Assembly: GCA_039820405.1 (NCBI GenBank)
Contig: JBCBQC010000175.1
Coordinates: 1 to 6,372 of the forward strand
Direction: 5' to 3'
Origin: CALLVY01 sp937899855
GTDB taxonomy: Bacteria; Bacteroidota; Bacteroidia; Chitinophagales; Saprospiraceae
Length of the DNA: 6,372 nt
Positions within the stretch are counted from its first letter, which is position 1. Every line of letters begins with the position of its first letter. The notes beneath the pieces are model-generated. The model saw nothing but the letters and a program-made list of their open reading frames with translations, was not told the origin of the DNA and searched no databases. Position numbers and translations under genes: made by a program. Shown piece after piece: positions 5,918 to 6,372 of this stretch.

Positions 5918-6261
5918 TTACGAAGCCCGCCCCTTGCTCCGGGAGCGGTTGTTGTCAAACTGCATCTTGCGGATGCTCATGGTCTTAAAGCCATAACCGA
6001 TTAGCGAAAATAGGGCCACCAAAATCAGGACGACCCCGGCAAACAAGACGACCTGGGGGATCTGTTGGATCCAGCCCATGCCCGCCGGTAGCAGGGCATC
6101 GACGATGCCGGAGAAGACAAAACAGGCGGCGGAGACGTAGAGCAGGGCCGTGGCTTGGGTGAGGCGGGAGAGTTGGCGAATCTTGAGGTCGGCCACCTGG
6201 TGTTCAAAGGCGGAGCAGTTATCGGAGAGGATGCCGCCGATTTCGGTGCTGAGGCCCATCA
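5918..6261 (-). CDS. DUF2721-like membrane protein, C-terminal part (5' end disrupted by fold-back)
   Basis: The minus-strand frame ends at TAA 5920-5918 and is reliable up to 6261, encoding about 113 residues from MGLSTEIGGILSDNC on. It has two membrane helices (ATALLYVSAACFVFSGIV and VVLFAGVVLILVALFSLIGYG) preceded by an amphipathic linker HQVADLKIRQLSRL and followed by a basic tail NNRSRSKGRAS. The frame stays open to an ATG at 6340, but the residues from there to 6262 (MPPISVLRPIIWAVV...) are antisense to the repeated arm and to the spacer, so they are not the true N-terminus. The expected N-terminal helix is found instead on the plus strand at 6261-6311. Joined, the pieces match the architecture I recall for DUF2721: PA[IV]xLL-type first helix, linker, two more helices, about 130-145 residues. 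The function of this inner-membrane family is unknown. Confidence 0.65.
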
Positions 6262-6372
6262 CCATACTTCCCGCCGTGGGGCTACTCATCGTATCGACCA
6301 CCGCCCAGATGATGGGCCTCAGCACCGAAATCGGCGGCATCCTCTCCGATAACTGCTCCGCCTTTGAACACC
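6199..6372. repeat. Perfect 63-bp inverted repeat at the window end (fold-back)
   Basis: Bases 6199-6261 are the exact reverse complement of 6310-6372, with a 48-base spacer (6262-6309) that is not self-complementary. The outer end of the right arm is the last base of the window, so the duplication may continue. The arms are coding sequence of one gene, so this is not a regulatory palindrome. An inverted chimera at a contig end is the simplest explanation. Confidence 0.93.
6262..6372 (+). CDS. N-terminal piece of the same DUF2721-like protein, on the opposite strand
   Basis: On the plus strand the frame beginning at 6261 reads T-ILPAVGLLIVSTTAQMM and continues GLSTEIGGILSDNCSAFEH to the last base, the same residues the minus strand encodes from 6259 down. 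The hydrophobic stretch fits the first DUF2721 helix (family style PAISLLLLAYTNRF, from memory). The true start codon is missing because the sequence switches strand left of 6262. The downstream continuation would lie beyond the window, or is represented by 6198-5918 on the minus strand. Confidence 0.55.

Noticed and set aside
5261..6004. 247-codon plus-strand frame over the exonuclease end and the DoxX-like gene
   Set aside because: It is out of frame with two well-recognised genes and has an Arg/Pro/His-rich translation.
6262..6340. ATG at 6340 as the start of the minus-strand membrane protein
   Set aside because: The residues it adds are antisense to the repeated arm and spacer; the proper first helix is encoded on the plus strand.

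Overview
The window looks like a piece of a GC-moderate Bacteroidota genome, possibly Saprospiraceae/Lewinella-like. This is inferred from protein style, the general lack of Shine-Dalgarno sequences, and a DoxX-type and a DUF2721-type small membrane protein; no marker gene is present. Because a gene is cut at the left edge and an inverted duplication runs to the last base, the window may be a whole short contig.

Layout. Bases 1-285 hold the first 95 codons of a secreted protein on the minus strand, cut by the left edge. Bases 286-1320 are an unusually long, AT-richer, gene-poor stretch with several nested inverted repeats: a perfect 9-bp hairpin (343-364), a MITE-like element with probable terminal repeats and a possible 5-bp target duplication (375-557), a strong hairpin (685-710), a perfect 20-bp inverted-repeat pair 245 bp apart (760-779 and 1025-1044), and two tiny overlapping ORFs (1139-1260). 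A plus-strand run follows: an all-helical TPR-like protein (1321-2745), a cNMP-binding/CBS/DUF294 nucleotidyltransferase-like protein (2800-4734) and a DEDDh 3'-5' exonuclease (4731-5402, overlapping the previous gene by ATGA). After a 99-bp gap comes a DoxX-like membrane protein (5502-5861), convergent with a DUF2721-like membrane protein on the minus strand (from 5918).

How they work together. The DUF294 and exonuclease genes form a translationally coupled pair seen in many bacteria, which suggests a nucleotide-sensing regulatory protein linked to a DnaQ-like nuclease; their substrate is not evident from sequence. The TPR-like gene is close upstream and probably co-transcribed. Its 5' two thirds share the AT-rich composition of the upstream region, while its 3' third has the GC-rich composition of the following genes, so it looks mosaic.

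The right end is a fold-back. Bases 6199-6261 and 6310-6372 are perfect 63-bp inverted copies, and the N-terminus expected for the DUF2721 protein is encoded on the plus strand in the spacer and right arm, while the rest is on the minus strand. This is best explained by an inverted chimera at a contig end, less probably by a real inverted duplication. The strongest candidates for real biology are the inverted-repeat region upstream of the mosaic TPR gene (possible invertible segment, possible MITE).
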